A stretch of 64,000 nucleotides of DNA, from positions 992,001 to 1,056,000 of the forward strand of contig NZ_SNUH01000001.1 in NCBI RefSeq assembly GCF_012027355.1. Direction: 5' to 3'. Below, one piece after another: positions 26,395 to 34,275 of this stretch; position 1 is the first letter of the stretch, and every line of letters begins with the position of its first letter. The stretch is from Thermococcus sp. M36 (GTDB taxonomy: Archaea > Methanobacteriota_B > Thermococci > Thermococcales > Thermococcaceae). Made by a program: the position numbers and the translations under genes. Below the pieces are notes generated by a model, which made no database searches, was not told the DNA's origin, and saw only the letters and a program-made list of their open reading frames with translations.

Positions 26395-27663
26395 TCAGAG
26401 AAGAGCCAGGGTCGCCATGACCTTGGCGTCTTCCACCAGGTTCTTTATCCAGGCGTACTCGTTGGGCTGGTGGGCGGTCTCGTCGAGGGTTGCCCAGACA
26501 ACCGCAGGGATTCCGAGCTTCCTGAAGTAGGCCGCGAAGGTTCCGCCGCCTATTCCGCCGACCTTCGCCTCCTTTCCACGGAGTCTCCTCAGGGCCTCCT
26601 GGAGGAGCTTCACTATCTCGCTGTTGGGGTCGGTCGGCTCTGGAGCGTCGAGGCGCTGGAGGACTTCAATCTCGATCTCCGGCAGAACTTTTCCATCGAA
26701 CTCCTTCCTGTACTTCTCCTTGACCTCCTCGGCAAGCCTCTCGGCGTCGGCAAGGATATCGTCTATGCTGTACCTCGGCAGAATCCTGCAGTCGAAGACG
26801 ACCTCGTGCTCGCCCGGTGCTATGTTCGGGCTGTCGGCCGGACCGTGAACCATCGTCGGCTCGAAGGTGCTCTCCGGCGGGTCGAAGAGCTCATCCTTTT
26901 TGGAGTACTTCTCGTGGAGCAACTTGTCGAGGTGGTAGGCGAAGTCAAGGGCGACGCGGTGGGCGTTTAATCCTTTATCGGGCATGCTGGCGTGAACCTG
27001 CCTGCCGTGGATCTTGACCTTCATCCAGAGGATGCTCTTCTCGGCAACCTCGATGAAAGTGCCTTCCTCGTTCCCGCCGTCCGGAACGAGAACCAAGTCA
27101 TTATCCCTGAAGAGCTCCGGATGCTCCTTCATGAGCCACTCTATTCCGTATTTACTCCCTGTCTCCTCGTCGCTGACGAAGGCGAGGATCACTGTCCTCT
27201 TCGGCCTTATTCCGAGGTTCATCATGGCCCTGACCGCGTAAAGCGAAGCAACCAGGCTCTGCCCGTTGTCCTCGCTTCCGCGCCCGTAGACCTTCCCGTC
27301 CTTCACGAGGGGCTTGAAGGGCTCGGTGACAGTCCACCTGCTCAGGTCTCCGGGCGGGACGACGTCTATGTGCGTCAGAATCCAGAGCCTCTCGCTCTCC
27401 TCGCCCTTTTCGCCGTAGTAATATGCCAAAATGTTTGGCCTCACACCGTTCTTGGCCCTCTCGTCGGGGGCGTTGTAGACCTCAACCTTGTCAAAGGGCC
27501 AGTCCTTTATTATCTCGAGAAGCTTCTGGGCCTTGTCGTATTCACCCTCGTAGCCGTAGTTCGGACTTATTGCCGGGATTTTGATGAGCTCCACGAGGGT
27601 TTCCACCATATCGTTGCGCAGGTTCTCGATTTCTTGAGAGACTCTTTCGAGGGTTTCGCTCAT
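26395..27663 (-). CDS. M20-family metallopeptidase (ArgE/DapE/CPG2 type)
   Basis: The 422-residue cytoplasmic protein is a di-zinc hydrolase. Metal and catalytic residues are visible in ILTHIDVVPPGD, YGRGSEDNGQ (bridging Asp), VSDEETGSKYG (general base Glu and ligand Glu), VPDGGN and the C-terminal DETAHQPNE (His ligand). A dimerisation/lid domain lies in the middle (VKIHGRQVHASMPDKG). Substrates may be small peptides, acyl-amino acids or diaminopimelate-like compounds. ATG 27663 has GGTGGT 8 bases upstream. The PqqD-like gene lies 12 bases upstream. Confidence 0.9.
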   Translation of the reverse strand: MSETLERVSQEIENLRNDMVETLVELIKIPAISPNYGYEGEYDKAQKLLEIIKDWPFDKVEVYNAPDERAKNGVRPNILAYYYGEKGEESERLWILTHIDVVPPGDLSRWTVTEPFKPLVKDGKVYGRGSEDNGQSLVASLYAVRAMMNLGIRPKRTVILAFVSDEETGSKYGIEWLMKEHPELFRDNDLVLVPDGGNEEGTFIEVAEKSILWMKVKIHGRQVHASMPDKGLNAHRVALDFAYHLDKLLHEKYSKKDELFDPPESTFEPTMVHGPADSPNIAPGEHEVVFDCRILPRYSIDDILADAERLAEEVKEKYRKEFDGKVLPEIEIEVLQRLDAPEPTDPNSEIVKLLQEALRRLRGKEAKVGGIGGGTFAAYFRKLGIPAVVWATLDETAHQPNEYAWIKNLVEDAKVMATLALL

Positions 27664-27675
27664 TTCGACCACCAC

Positions 27676-28011
27676 CTAAACTATCTCGTCCGTCCTTTTA
27701 AACTCAACCAGGTACCTCTTCCCAAGTTCAATGAGAAACGTCACAAGGCGCTCGTAGAGGGGCTCGACTTCATCCCCAAAGCGGGCCCTCAGGGCCTTTC
27801 CTATTTCCCTCACGGTTCTCCTTCCGTCGCAGAGCTCCCACGTGTAGGCGCCTATTTCGTCGAGCTCGATCCTCCTGTAGTCCCCGTGGAGCTTCCTCGC
27901 GAGAAAGTCGAGCTTCGAGTCCATCGGGATGAGGAGGTAGTACTTACCCTCCACTTTCCTGAGCTCGACCTTTTCATTGCGCACTGGGACAAGGTTCAGG
28001 TACTCTTCCAT
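27676..28011 (-). CDS. PqqD-like small protein
   Basis: The 111-residue protein resembles the PqqD family of peptide chaperones: a winged-helix-like fold with the typical stretch RIELDEIGAYTWELCDGRRTVREIGKAL and a closing segment FLIELGKRYLV. PqqD proteins usually hand a precursor peptide to a radical SAM enzyme. No such enzyme or obvious precursor is adjacent; the neighbours are an M20 peptidase downstream and an OPT transporter upstream. ATG 28011 has GGAGG at 7 bases; ATG 28017 is also possible. Confidence 0.65.
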   Translation of the reverse strand: MEEYLNLVPVRNEKVELRKVEGKYYLLIPMDSKLDFLARKLHGDYRRIELDEIGAYTWELCDGRRTVREIGKALRARFGDEVEPLYERLVTFLIELGKRYLVEFKRTDEIV

Positions 28012-28064
28012 GGTCATTCCTCCGGTGTCCAAAATTTAAAGGTTGGGAAGAAAAAGGGAGAGGG

Positions 28065-29939
28065 TCACTCCTTTCTACCCGTCATGTAGAGCCAGACGGC
28101 TATTCCGGCCAGGATGAGGATTCCAAGGACGTTGCTGCTGAAGCCAGCGCTCGGTGCGACGCCAGCGACGATAAGCGCCGCGAAGAATATGCCCATGAGG
28201 GCCTCACCGGCTATGAGTCCTGCCGCACCGAGGACACCCGGGTCGGTCGGCTTCTCTGCACCGCCTCCCCTGGCCTTGGTGACGAAGTGCTTGATGAGGC
28301 CGCCTATGAATATCGGCACGCCGAGGCTGAGGGGCAGGTAGATGCCGACGGCGACGGGCATGACCGGGGTTCTGAACTTGGAGCCCTTCATGGCGAGTAT
28401 CTCGTCAAGAACTATGAGGGCGATCGCTATGCCGGCTCCGATGTATATCATGTTCCACTCCAGGTTGCCGGTGAAGACGCCCTCGGTGACCTTGGCCATG
28501 AGGAAGGCCTGCGGGGCAGCCAAAGCGTTCTCTTTGGCGGTTGGAGTTCCGGCTATACCGTAGGCCTGGATGAGGAGGTTGAGCACGGGGGCCATGACGA
28601 GGGCCGCGAAGAAGGTGCCGACTATCTCGAAGACCTGCTGTCTCTTCGGAGTCGCGCCGACGAGGTAACCGGTGGCGAGGTCCTGCATGGTGTCACCTGC
28701 TATTGCTGCTGCCGTACAGATGACCGCCGCGACGAGGATGGTCGCCGCCATTCCCTCCATCCCGCTGAGGCCTAGGGCCTTGAGCACGAAGGCCGTGAAG
28801 AGCAGGCTCATGATGGTGATTCCTGAGACCGGGTTGTTGGAGGAACCGACGACACCCGCGAGGTAGCCGGCTATCGAGCTTCCGAGGAAGCCGACGATAA
28901 GGAGTATCACTGCCATAACTGCCGCGATCCCTATCGAGCCGATTATGTGGAAGTACAGCAGGAAGAGTGGTATTACGAAGGCCGCTATGAGTATCAGCAC
29001 GTAGTTGAGCGGAAGGTCCTCCTCGGTTCTGAGGACTGCCTCTCCCGCCTGCCTCTTCTTGGCGACCTCAAGGCCCGCCTTGATGCCCCTCTTTATCGGG
29101 TTCCTGAGCTTGATGAGGCTCCAGATTCCACCGACGACCATTGCACCAACGCCCATGTACCTGATCTTGGTGCTCCATATTACCCACGCCATATCAACCG
29201 GGCTGAGGTCGGTGGCGCCCATCTGGCCCGCGTATATGGGTATGGCTATGAACCAGGCTATTGCACCGCCGAGGAAGACGAGGAAGGCTATGTTGAGCCC
29301 GACGATGTAGCCAACAGCAATAAGCGCCGCCGAGAGGTCGCTTCCGAAGTAGTAGACGCGTGAGCCCACCATCTTGGCGGCCTCAACCGTGCCCTTCCAG
29401 AGGCCCGAGCTTCCGAGGAGCTTGAAGAGGCCTCCGAAGATTCCACCGTAGAGAATGGGCTTTGCGTGGCTTCCGCCTTTGTCTCCGGCTATGAGCACCT
29501 CGGCACAGGCGGTACCCTCTGGGTACGGGAGCTTCTCCTCGACTATGAACGCCCTCCTGAGTACGACTGTGAAGAGGGCGCCGAGGGAACCTCCAAGGGC
29601 CGCTATTATGGTCACCAGGTAGTACGGGAAGGTCGTGTAGTACCCGAGGACTACCAGGGCTGGGAAGGTGAAGATGACTCCAGCCGCTAGGGACTCACCG
29701 GCCGATGCCGCCGTCTGAACCATGTTGTTCTCAAGGATGTTCCTGTCCTTGAAGGCGAAGAGTATCGCCATCGAGATGACCGCCGCCGGGATGCTGGCAC
29801 TGACGGTCATACCGGCGTACATGCCGAGGTATGCGTTCGCTGCACCCATCACTATCGATAAAATAACACCCAGAACAAAGGCCTTGATGGTGTACTCCGG
29901 CAGGGACTTTTCGGGTGGTATGTACGGCTTGAACTCCAT
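28065..29939 (-). CDS. OPT-family oligopeptide transporter
   Basis: The 624-residue protein has about 14-16 membrane helices and belongs to the archaeal/bacterial branch of the oligopeptide (OPT) transporters. Landmarks are the start YTIKAFVLGVILSIVMGAANAYLG, the acidic segment VEEKLPYPEGTACAEVL with the PYPE signature, AGDTMQDLATGYLVGATPKRQQ, and ISGYL-like SSIAGYLAGVVGSSNNPVSG. It would import peptides or metal-chelate complexes. Start follows GGGGGTG. A dyad at 29964-29979 lies between its TATA box and the predicted transcription start. Neighbouring M20 peptidase suggests peptide use. Confidence 0.93.
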   Translation of the reverse strand: MEFKPYIPPEKSLPEYTIKAFVLGVILSIVMGAANAYLGMYAGMTVSASIPAAVISMAILFAFKDRNILENNMVQTAASAGESLAAGVIFTFPALVVLGYYTTFPYYLVTIIAALGGSLGALFTVVLRRAFIVEEKLPYPEGTACAEVLIAGDKGGSHAKPILYGGIFGGLFKLLGSSGLWKGTVEAAKMVGSRVYYFGSDLSAALIAVGYIVGLNIAFLVFLGGAIAWFIAIPIYAGQMGATDLSPVDMAWVIWSTKIRYMGVGAMVVGGIWSLIKLRNPIKRGIKAGLEVAKKRQAGEAVLRTEEDLPLNYVLILIAAFVIPLFLLYFHIIGSIGIAAVMAVILLIVGFLGSSIAGYLAGVVGSSNNPVSGITIMSLLFTAFVLKALGLSGMEGMAATILVAAVICTAAAIAGDTMQDLATGYLVGATPKRQQVFEIVGTFFAALVMAPVLNLLIQAYGIAGTPTAKENALAAPQAFLMAKVTEGVFTGNLEWNMIYIGAGIAIALIVLDEILAMKGSKFRTPVMPVAVGIYLPLSLGVPIFIGGLIKHFVTKARGGGAEKPTDPGVLGAAGLIAGEALMGIFFAALIVAGVAPSAGFSSNVLGILILAGIAVWLYMTGRKE

Positions 29940-29963
29940 GGCTGCACCCCCATGGGTTGAGCA

Positions 29964-29979
29964 TAGTAACTAATTACTA
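29964..29979 (-). promoter_or_regulatory. Dyad in the OPT transporter promoter, candidate operator
   Basis: TAGTAA-CTAA-TTACTA is a 6-bp dyad. The minus-strand TATA-like TTTTTAATTTGG lies at about 29981-29992, so the dyad falls between TATA box and transcription start. That position fits a repressor site. Confidence 0.5.
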
Positions 29980-30229
29980 CCAAATTAAAAACATTTTGCC
30001 GAGTTCCAGTTTTTAAGATTTTAAAGTCGAACCTTTACGTTTTTTCTATTACGTTAGGTTATATGGACTTCCGGCATGCCCCCTTTTGATGAGCGTTGTG
30101 TTCCAGTTGGTTTGTATGAAACTGCCGTCATATGTCTGGCGGTCATCGGGGCACATGGGATGCGGGGCAATGCCTTATATACTCCTGGAGTGATACTCCT
30201 ACGTCTGCAAAAGAAACGGGGGTGGCGGT
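29980..30229. other. Divergent intergenic region between the OPT and MBL genes
   Basis: About 250 bases with no convincing gene. It is AT-rich on the OPT side (29980-30060, holding the OPT TATA box) and GC-richer toward the MBL gene. The MBL promoter is TTATATA at 30175-30181, and the small palindrome ACTCC-T-GGAGT (30181-30191) follows it directly. A short open frame from 30076 has no ribosome-binding site and no family resemblance. Confidence 0.5.
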
Positions 30230-31045
30230 TTGATAGAGATCACTTTCCTTGGCAGCGGTGGTGGAAGGTTCATCACCATAACGCAGTTCCGCTCCACCGG
30301 CGGTTTCCACATCAGGGCCAGCAGGAACATCTACGTTGACCCCGGGCCGGGAGCACTCGTGAGGAGCTGGCGGTACAAGCTCGACCCCCGGAAGCTAGAC
30401 GCCATCTTTGTATCCCACAGGCACGTCGACCACTGCAACGACGTCGAGGTAATGATAGAGGCCATGACGGGCGGCGCACTAAAAAAGAGGGGCATGCTGA
30501 TAGCCTCCAAGAGCGTCGTGTACGGCGATGAGACGCACACTCCTGCGGTGAGCAAGTACCACATGGACGTCCTCGAGAGCATCCACATCCCCGAGCCGGG
30601 GAGCAAGATAGCAATAGGTGAGGAGGAGATGATAATAACTCCCACCCTTCATTCCGACCCCACGACCATAGGCTTCCGGATGAAGAGCCGCTATGGTGAC
30701 ATATCCTACATACCGGACACTGCCTACTTCGACGGCCTTATCGAGTGGCACGACGGCGCGAGGCTGCTCATAGCCGCAGTAACGAGGCCGAGGGACATGG
30801 GGATATCCTACCACCTCAGCACCGACGACATCGTCATGATGCTCAAAAAGATGGAGAGCAGACCAGAGGCTCTAGTAATGAGTCACATCGGGATGAAGAT
30901 GCACTTTGCCAACCCCTACAAGGAGGCCAAATACATAGAGACGGTGACGGGAGTGAAGACCTACGTGGCCAAGGAAGGCTTCAGGGTGATGATGGAAAAG
31001 AACGAGATATCGGTTAGGACTCTGCGGCCCGCGAGGTTTGTCTGA
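30230..31045 (+). CDS. MBL-fold metallo-hydrolase
   Basis: The 271-residue protein has the metallo-beta-lactamase motif SHRHVDHCND (HxHxDH) near residue 65, further metal residues in TLHSDPTTIG and PDTAYFD, and a terminal MSHIGMKMHF. The fold covers hydrolases of phosphoesters, thioesters and lactones; the exact substrate is not evident. The start is TTG at 30230: it is the first codon after the strong site GGGGGTGGCGG, and MIEITFLGSGGG is the standard family beginning. No ATG lies nearby. A small membrane protein gene follows 10 bases later. Confidence 0.88.
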   Translation: MIEITFLGSGGGRFITITQFRSTGGFHIRASRNIYVDPGPGALVRSWRYKLDPRKLDAIFVSHRHVDHCNDVEVMIEAMTGGALKKRGMLIASKSVVYGDETHTPAVSKYHMDVLESIHIPEPGSKIAIGEEEMIITPTLHSDPTTIGFRMKSRYGDISYIPDTAYFDGLIEWHDGARLLIAAVTRPRDMGISYHLSTDDIVMMLKKMESRPEALVMSHIGMKMHFANPYKEAKYIETVTGVKTYVAKEGFRVMMEKNEISVRTLRPARFV

Positions 31046-31055
31046 GGGGGTTTTG

Positions 31056-31277
31056 ATGGGCAGAAAGGCTCTCGCTCCGGTTTCAATTTTCTCATTTCTG
31101 CTCAACCTGTTCTTTGGCGAGTCCCATCTATCGCTCGACCTCCTGGTTCCGGTGTTCATCTACTGGCTCTACCTTGTAGGGATGGAGGAAAAGCCCCACG
31201 CAAGGATCCTCGCCAGGGATTTTGGAATAATCTTCCTGGCCGGTACGGCGGGCTGGATGCTCGGAACCCATGCCTAA
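31056..31277 (+). CDS. Small membrane protein of unknown function, 73 aa
   Basis: Two or three hydrophobic segments are visible (about residues 6-22, 28-44 and 57-70), separated by short charged turns. I recognise no family. ATG 31056 follows TGAGGGGG, the stop region of the MBL gene, so the two are probably cotranscribed. The stop is 17 bases from the end of the convergent phosphohexomutase gene. Confidence 0.65.
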   Translation: MGRKALAPVSIFSFLLNLFFGESHLSLDLLVPVFIYWLYLVGMEEKPHARILARDFGIIFLAGTAGWMLGTHA

Positions 31278-31294
31278 AAGTGGAAAATTGGAAC

Positions 31295-32659
31295 TCAGCC
31301 CTTTTTCATGGCTTCCTCAACAGCCTTTCTGACAGTTCCGTAGGCGAGCTCAAACAGCTCATCCCTCCTCCTCTCGCTGGGTGCCTCGACGACGACCCTT
31401 ATCTTTGGCTCTGTCCCGCTGGGCCTGACGAGAACCCAGGAACCGTCCCGGAGGTTGAAGCGGAAGCCTGAGATCGTGAGGAGCTCCTTAGTCTCCTCCC
31501 CGAGCTTCTCGTCCAGAACCACCTTAGCACGCTCCATAACGGCCCTCTTATGCTCGTCCGGGCAGGGGACGTTCTTCTTGGTGAGATAGAACTGGGGGAT
31601 GTTCTCCTCGATTATCCTCGACAGGGGTTTCCCCTCCTCGTCTATCATCTTCAGCAGAAGTCCCATCGTGACGAAGCTGTCTATCCACGGGCCGAACCTC
31701 GGGTGCACGAGCTTCCAGGGTTCGGCGGCAAAGATTGCACCGTACCTCTTTATTCCGTCATGGGGCTGGCCGAGCGGCACCCTAACGACCCTTCCACCGG
31801 CATTTTCAACGACGTAGTCTATCCTTGAACCCGTGTCTATTGAGACGACGACCGTTCCGCCGCTGTGCTCCTCGACGTACCTCTTAGCGAAGAGCGCTAT
31901 AAGGGTGTCCTCCCCGACGTAGTTGCCCTTTTCGTCGAAGACAGCTATCCTGTCGGCGTCGCCGTCCTGGGCGATGACTAGGTCAACTCCAAGCTCCCTC
32001 GCCAGCTCCCCGAGGTAGGCTATGTTCTCGTACCTCGGCTCAGGTTTCCTTCCCGGGAAGTGGCCGTCCACGTGGGCGTTGACGCTTATAACTTTCGCTC
32101 CCATCTCGCGGAGCAGGTAAGGCGCTAAAACGCTTCCGGCACCGTTGGCGCCGTCGTACAGAACTTTCAGGTTAGTCTCGTGGTTCACGAAGTCAAGAAC
32201 GGCCTCGATGTAGCCATCTATGATGTCAATGGGTTTCACCGTTTTTATCTCGTCCCAATGGGCTTTCCTGAAGTTTCCGGAGAAAACAAGCCCTTCCAGC
32301 TCCCTCTCCTGTTCGACGTAGAACTCAGTCCCGTCCCCGTTGAAGACCTTTATGCCGTTGTCAGTGGGGGGGTTGTGGCTCGCTGTAATCATGACTCCGG
32401 CGTCCCCGTATTCCCGCGTTCCCCAGGCAAGGGCTGGCGTTGGTATGAGTCCAAAGTCGAGAACCTCCATTCCCGTCGAGAGAAGCCCGGAGATAAGGGC
32501 GTTCTGGAGCATTACGCTCGACGTCCTCCCGTCCCTTGCAACTGCTGCTGTTTTTCCATCAACGTAGGTACCAACAGCCTTTCCAATGTCCATCGCGAGT
32601 TCTGGGGTAACCTTCTTCCACAGAGTCCCACGTATTCCAGCCGTTCCGAAGAGCTTCAT
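31295..32659 (-). CDS. Phosphohexomutase (phosphoglucomutase/phosphomannomutase/GlmM family)
   Basis: The 454-residue cytoplasmic enzyme moves phosphate between C1 and C6 of hexoses. The phosphoserine loop is TASHNPPTDNG, the Mg2+ site is AQDGDADRIAVFD, the sugar-recognition loop FGPWIDSFVTMG-region lies in the second half, and the phosphate-binding loop is RPSGTEPKIR. Sequence alone does not separate glucose-, mannose- or glucosamine-specific members. A TATA-like ATATTTAAAG (about 32688-32697) and GGTGGTG precede ATG 32659. It could feed glucose 1-phosphate into NDP-glucose synthesis used by the trehalose and glycogen enzymes in this window. Confidence 0.92.
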   Translation of the reverse strand: MKLFGTAGIRGTLWKKVTPELAMDIGKAVGTYVDGKTAAVARDGRTSSVMLQNALISGLLSTGMEVLDFGLIPTPALAWGTREYGDAGVMITASHNPPTDNGIKVFNGDGTEFYVEQERELEGLVFSGNFRKAHWDEIKTVKPIDIIDGYIEAVLDFVNHETNLKVLYDGANGAGSVLAPYLLREMGAKVISVNAHVDGHFPGRKPEPRYENIAYLGELARELGVDLVIAQDGDADRIAVFDEKGNYVGEDTLIALFAKRYVEEHSGGTVVVSIDTGSRIDYVVENAGGRVVRVPLGQPHDGIKRYGAIFAAEPWKLVHPRFGPWIDSFVTMGLLLKMIDEEGKPLSRIIEENIPQFYLTKKNVPCPDEHKRAVMERAKVVLDEKLGEETKELLTISGFRFNLRDGSWVLVRPSGTEPKIRVVVEAPSERRRDELFELAYGTVRKAVEEAMKKG

Positions 32660-32688
32660 AGCACCACCGTAACTACTTGGAGAGGGCT

Positions 32689-33093
32689 TTAAATATGTTT
32701 GGCGACGTATATGGGCAACCCTCTGAAGCTTACAAGCCTCATCGTTCGGGGCATAGTGTCCCCCGTCAGGGGGAGGATATAGACGGGGGCGTTGAGTTTT
32801 CTCCCGAGCTCCAGAATGGGCCTCACTATCTCCGGGGTCGGCCTTACCGAGTAGAGCGCCTTTACCCCACGGTAGAGCTCAAGGTTCGGGCTGAAGAGGT
32901 CGTCCCTCACGGCGTTGATGCCCAGCTCCCTAGCCCTTTCCACGGATGATGGGTTCCAGTCAACTGCCAGGACATCATAGCCGAGCCCTTTGAGCCTCAG
33001 CGCCACCTTGAACTGAAAGCCTATACCAAGTTCTGCCACTTTCCCCTTCGGAACGTTCTGGGCCATGAAGTCGGCGAAGTCTTCAACGGGCAT
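32689..33093 (-). CDS. UPF0146 family protein
   Basis: The 134-residue protein belongs to the archaeal UPF0146 family, a shortened SAM-methyltransferase-like fold (VAELGIGFQFKVALRLK, VLAVDWNPSSVERARELG). The catalytic half of a normal methyltransferase is missing, and activity is unproven. A TATA-like TTTTTAAATTC about 24 bases before ATG 33093 and the lack of a ribosome-binding site indicate a leaderless mRNA, whose promoter lies in the short gap after malK. It precedes the phosphohexomutase gene on the same strand. Confidence 0.8.
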   Translation of the reverse strand: MPVEDFADFMAQNVPKGKVAELGIGFQFKVALRLKGLGYDVLAVDWNPSSVERARELGINAVRDDLFSPNLELYRGVKALYSVRPTPEIVRPILELGRKLNAPVYILPLTGDTMPRTMRLVSFRGLPIYVAKHI

Positions 33094-33125
33094 GGGAGAA
33101 AATGGGGAGGGGAATTTAAAAAGAT

Positions 33126-34244
33126 TCAGAACACTGCCTTTCCGCTCCCCTTCTCAAAGACGTGGGCCTTGCGCATGTCGAAGACGACGTCTATCTCCTG
33201 GCCTTCCTTCACTTTGGACTCCGACCTGAACGCTCCAAGGAAGGCCACGTTTCCGACGTGCAGGTGGACGATCTTCTCGCTTCCGAGGTTCTCGATAATG
33301 TCCACCCTTGCACGCACCATGTTTTCGCCGGGGATCTTTACCTGGGCGAACATTGCATCGTAGAGGTCTTCGGGCCTTATGCCGAAGATGACCTCTTTTC
33401 CGACCAGGTTCCTCTCTTCAAGCACCTCGACCTGGTCGGGCAGGAGTTTGAGCTTGAACTCACCGAAGTCCGCAAAGCCGTCCTCTGTTATTGTCGTATC
33501 TATGAAGTTCATCGGCGGTGCACCTATGAAGCCCGCCACGAAGGTGTTGGCCGGCCTGTCGTAGACCTCCTCCGGTGTTCCGAGCTGCTGCAGAACTCCG
33601 GCGTTTATTACCGCTATCCTGTCGCCCATGGTCATTGCCTCGACCTGGTCGTGGGTGACGTAGATAGTGGTAACGCCGAGCTGTCTCTGGAGCCTCTTGA
33701 GCTCCGCACGCATTTTCACACGAAGCTTTGCGTCGAGGTTGCTCAGCGGCTCGTCCATTAAGAAGACCTGTGGCTTTCTGACTATTGCCCTGCCGAGAGC
33801 GACGCGTTGCCTCTGGCCGCCGGAGAGCTCCCTGGGCTTTCTTTTGAGGAGCTCTGTCAGGCCGAGGAGCTCGGCCACTTCCCTGACGCGCTGGTCTATC
33901 TCCTGTTTCGGAACCTTTCTGAGCTTGAGGGGGAAGGCTATGTTGTCGTAGACTGTCATGTGGGGGTAGAGGGCGTAGCTCTGGAAGACCATGGCTATGT
34001 CCCTGTCCTTTGGCGGGATGAATACCCCCTTCTCAGGGTCGGCGACGAGCCTGTCACCGATGTAGATCTGCCCTTTCGTTGGTTCTTCCAGCCCGGATAT
34101 CATCCTGAGCGTGGTCGTCTTTCCACAGCCACTCGGCCCGAGGAGGACAAGGAATTCACCGTCCTTGATGTGGAGGTTCATATCCTTCACTGCCGTGAAG
34201 TCCCCAAACATCTTCCAGACGTTTACGAGCTTCACTTCTGCCAT
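33126..34244 (-). CDS. malK: Maltodextrin ABC transporter ATP-binding protein
   Basis: The 372-residue ATPase powers the MalEFG importer. Walker A is GPSGCGKTT, the signature LSGGQRQR, Walker B VFLMDEPLSNLD and the switch histidine YVTHDQVEA. A C-terminal regulatory OB-type domain (from about 240, FIGAPPMNFID, FGIRPEDLYD) is typical of the MalK/UgpC subfamily. ATG 34244 follows GGGGTGAT. It is the last gene of the maltodextrin operon. Because the neighbouring trehalose/maltose operon lacks a malK, this ATPase may serve both systems. Confidence 0.94.
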   Translation of the reverse strand: MAEVKLVNVWKMFGDFTAVKDMNLHIKDGEFLVLLGPSGCGKTTTLRMISGLEEPTKGQIYIGDRLVADPEKGVFIPPKDRDIAMVFQSYALYPHMTVYDNIAFPLKLRKVPKQEIDQRVREVAELLGLTELLKRKPRELSGGQRQRVALGRAIVRKPQVFLMDEPLSNLDAKLRVKMRAELKRLQRQLGVTTIYVTHDQVEAMTMGDRIAVINAGVLQQLGTPEEVYDRPANTFVAGFIGAPPMNFIDTTITEDGFADFGEFKLKLLPDQVEVLEERNLVGKEVIFGIRPEDLYDAMFAQVKIPGENMVRARVDIIENLGSEKIVHLHVGNVAFLGAFRSESKVKEGQEIDVVFDMRKAHVFEKGSGKAVF

Positions 34245-34275
34245 GGTATCACCCCTCAAAAAGAGAAGGAAGGCG

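Noticed and set aside
30179-30195. TGM at the MBL-fold gene promoter
   Set aside because: GTGATA is present, but the opposite arm at the required spacing reads ATACTC and matches only 2 of 6 positions.
30076-30339. Small plus-strand frame before the MBL gene
   Set aside because: It overlaps the MBL promoter and gene in another frame and has no ribosome-binding site or recognisable features.
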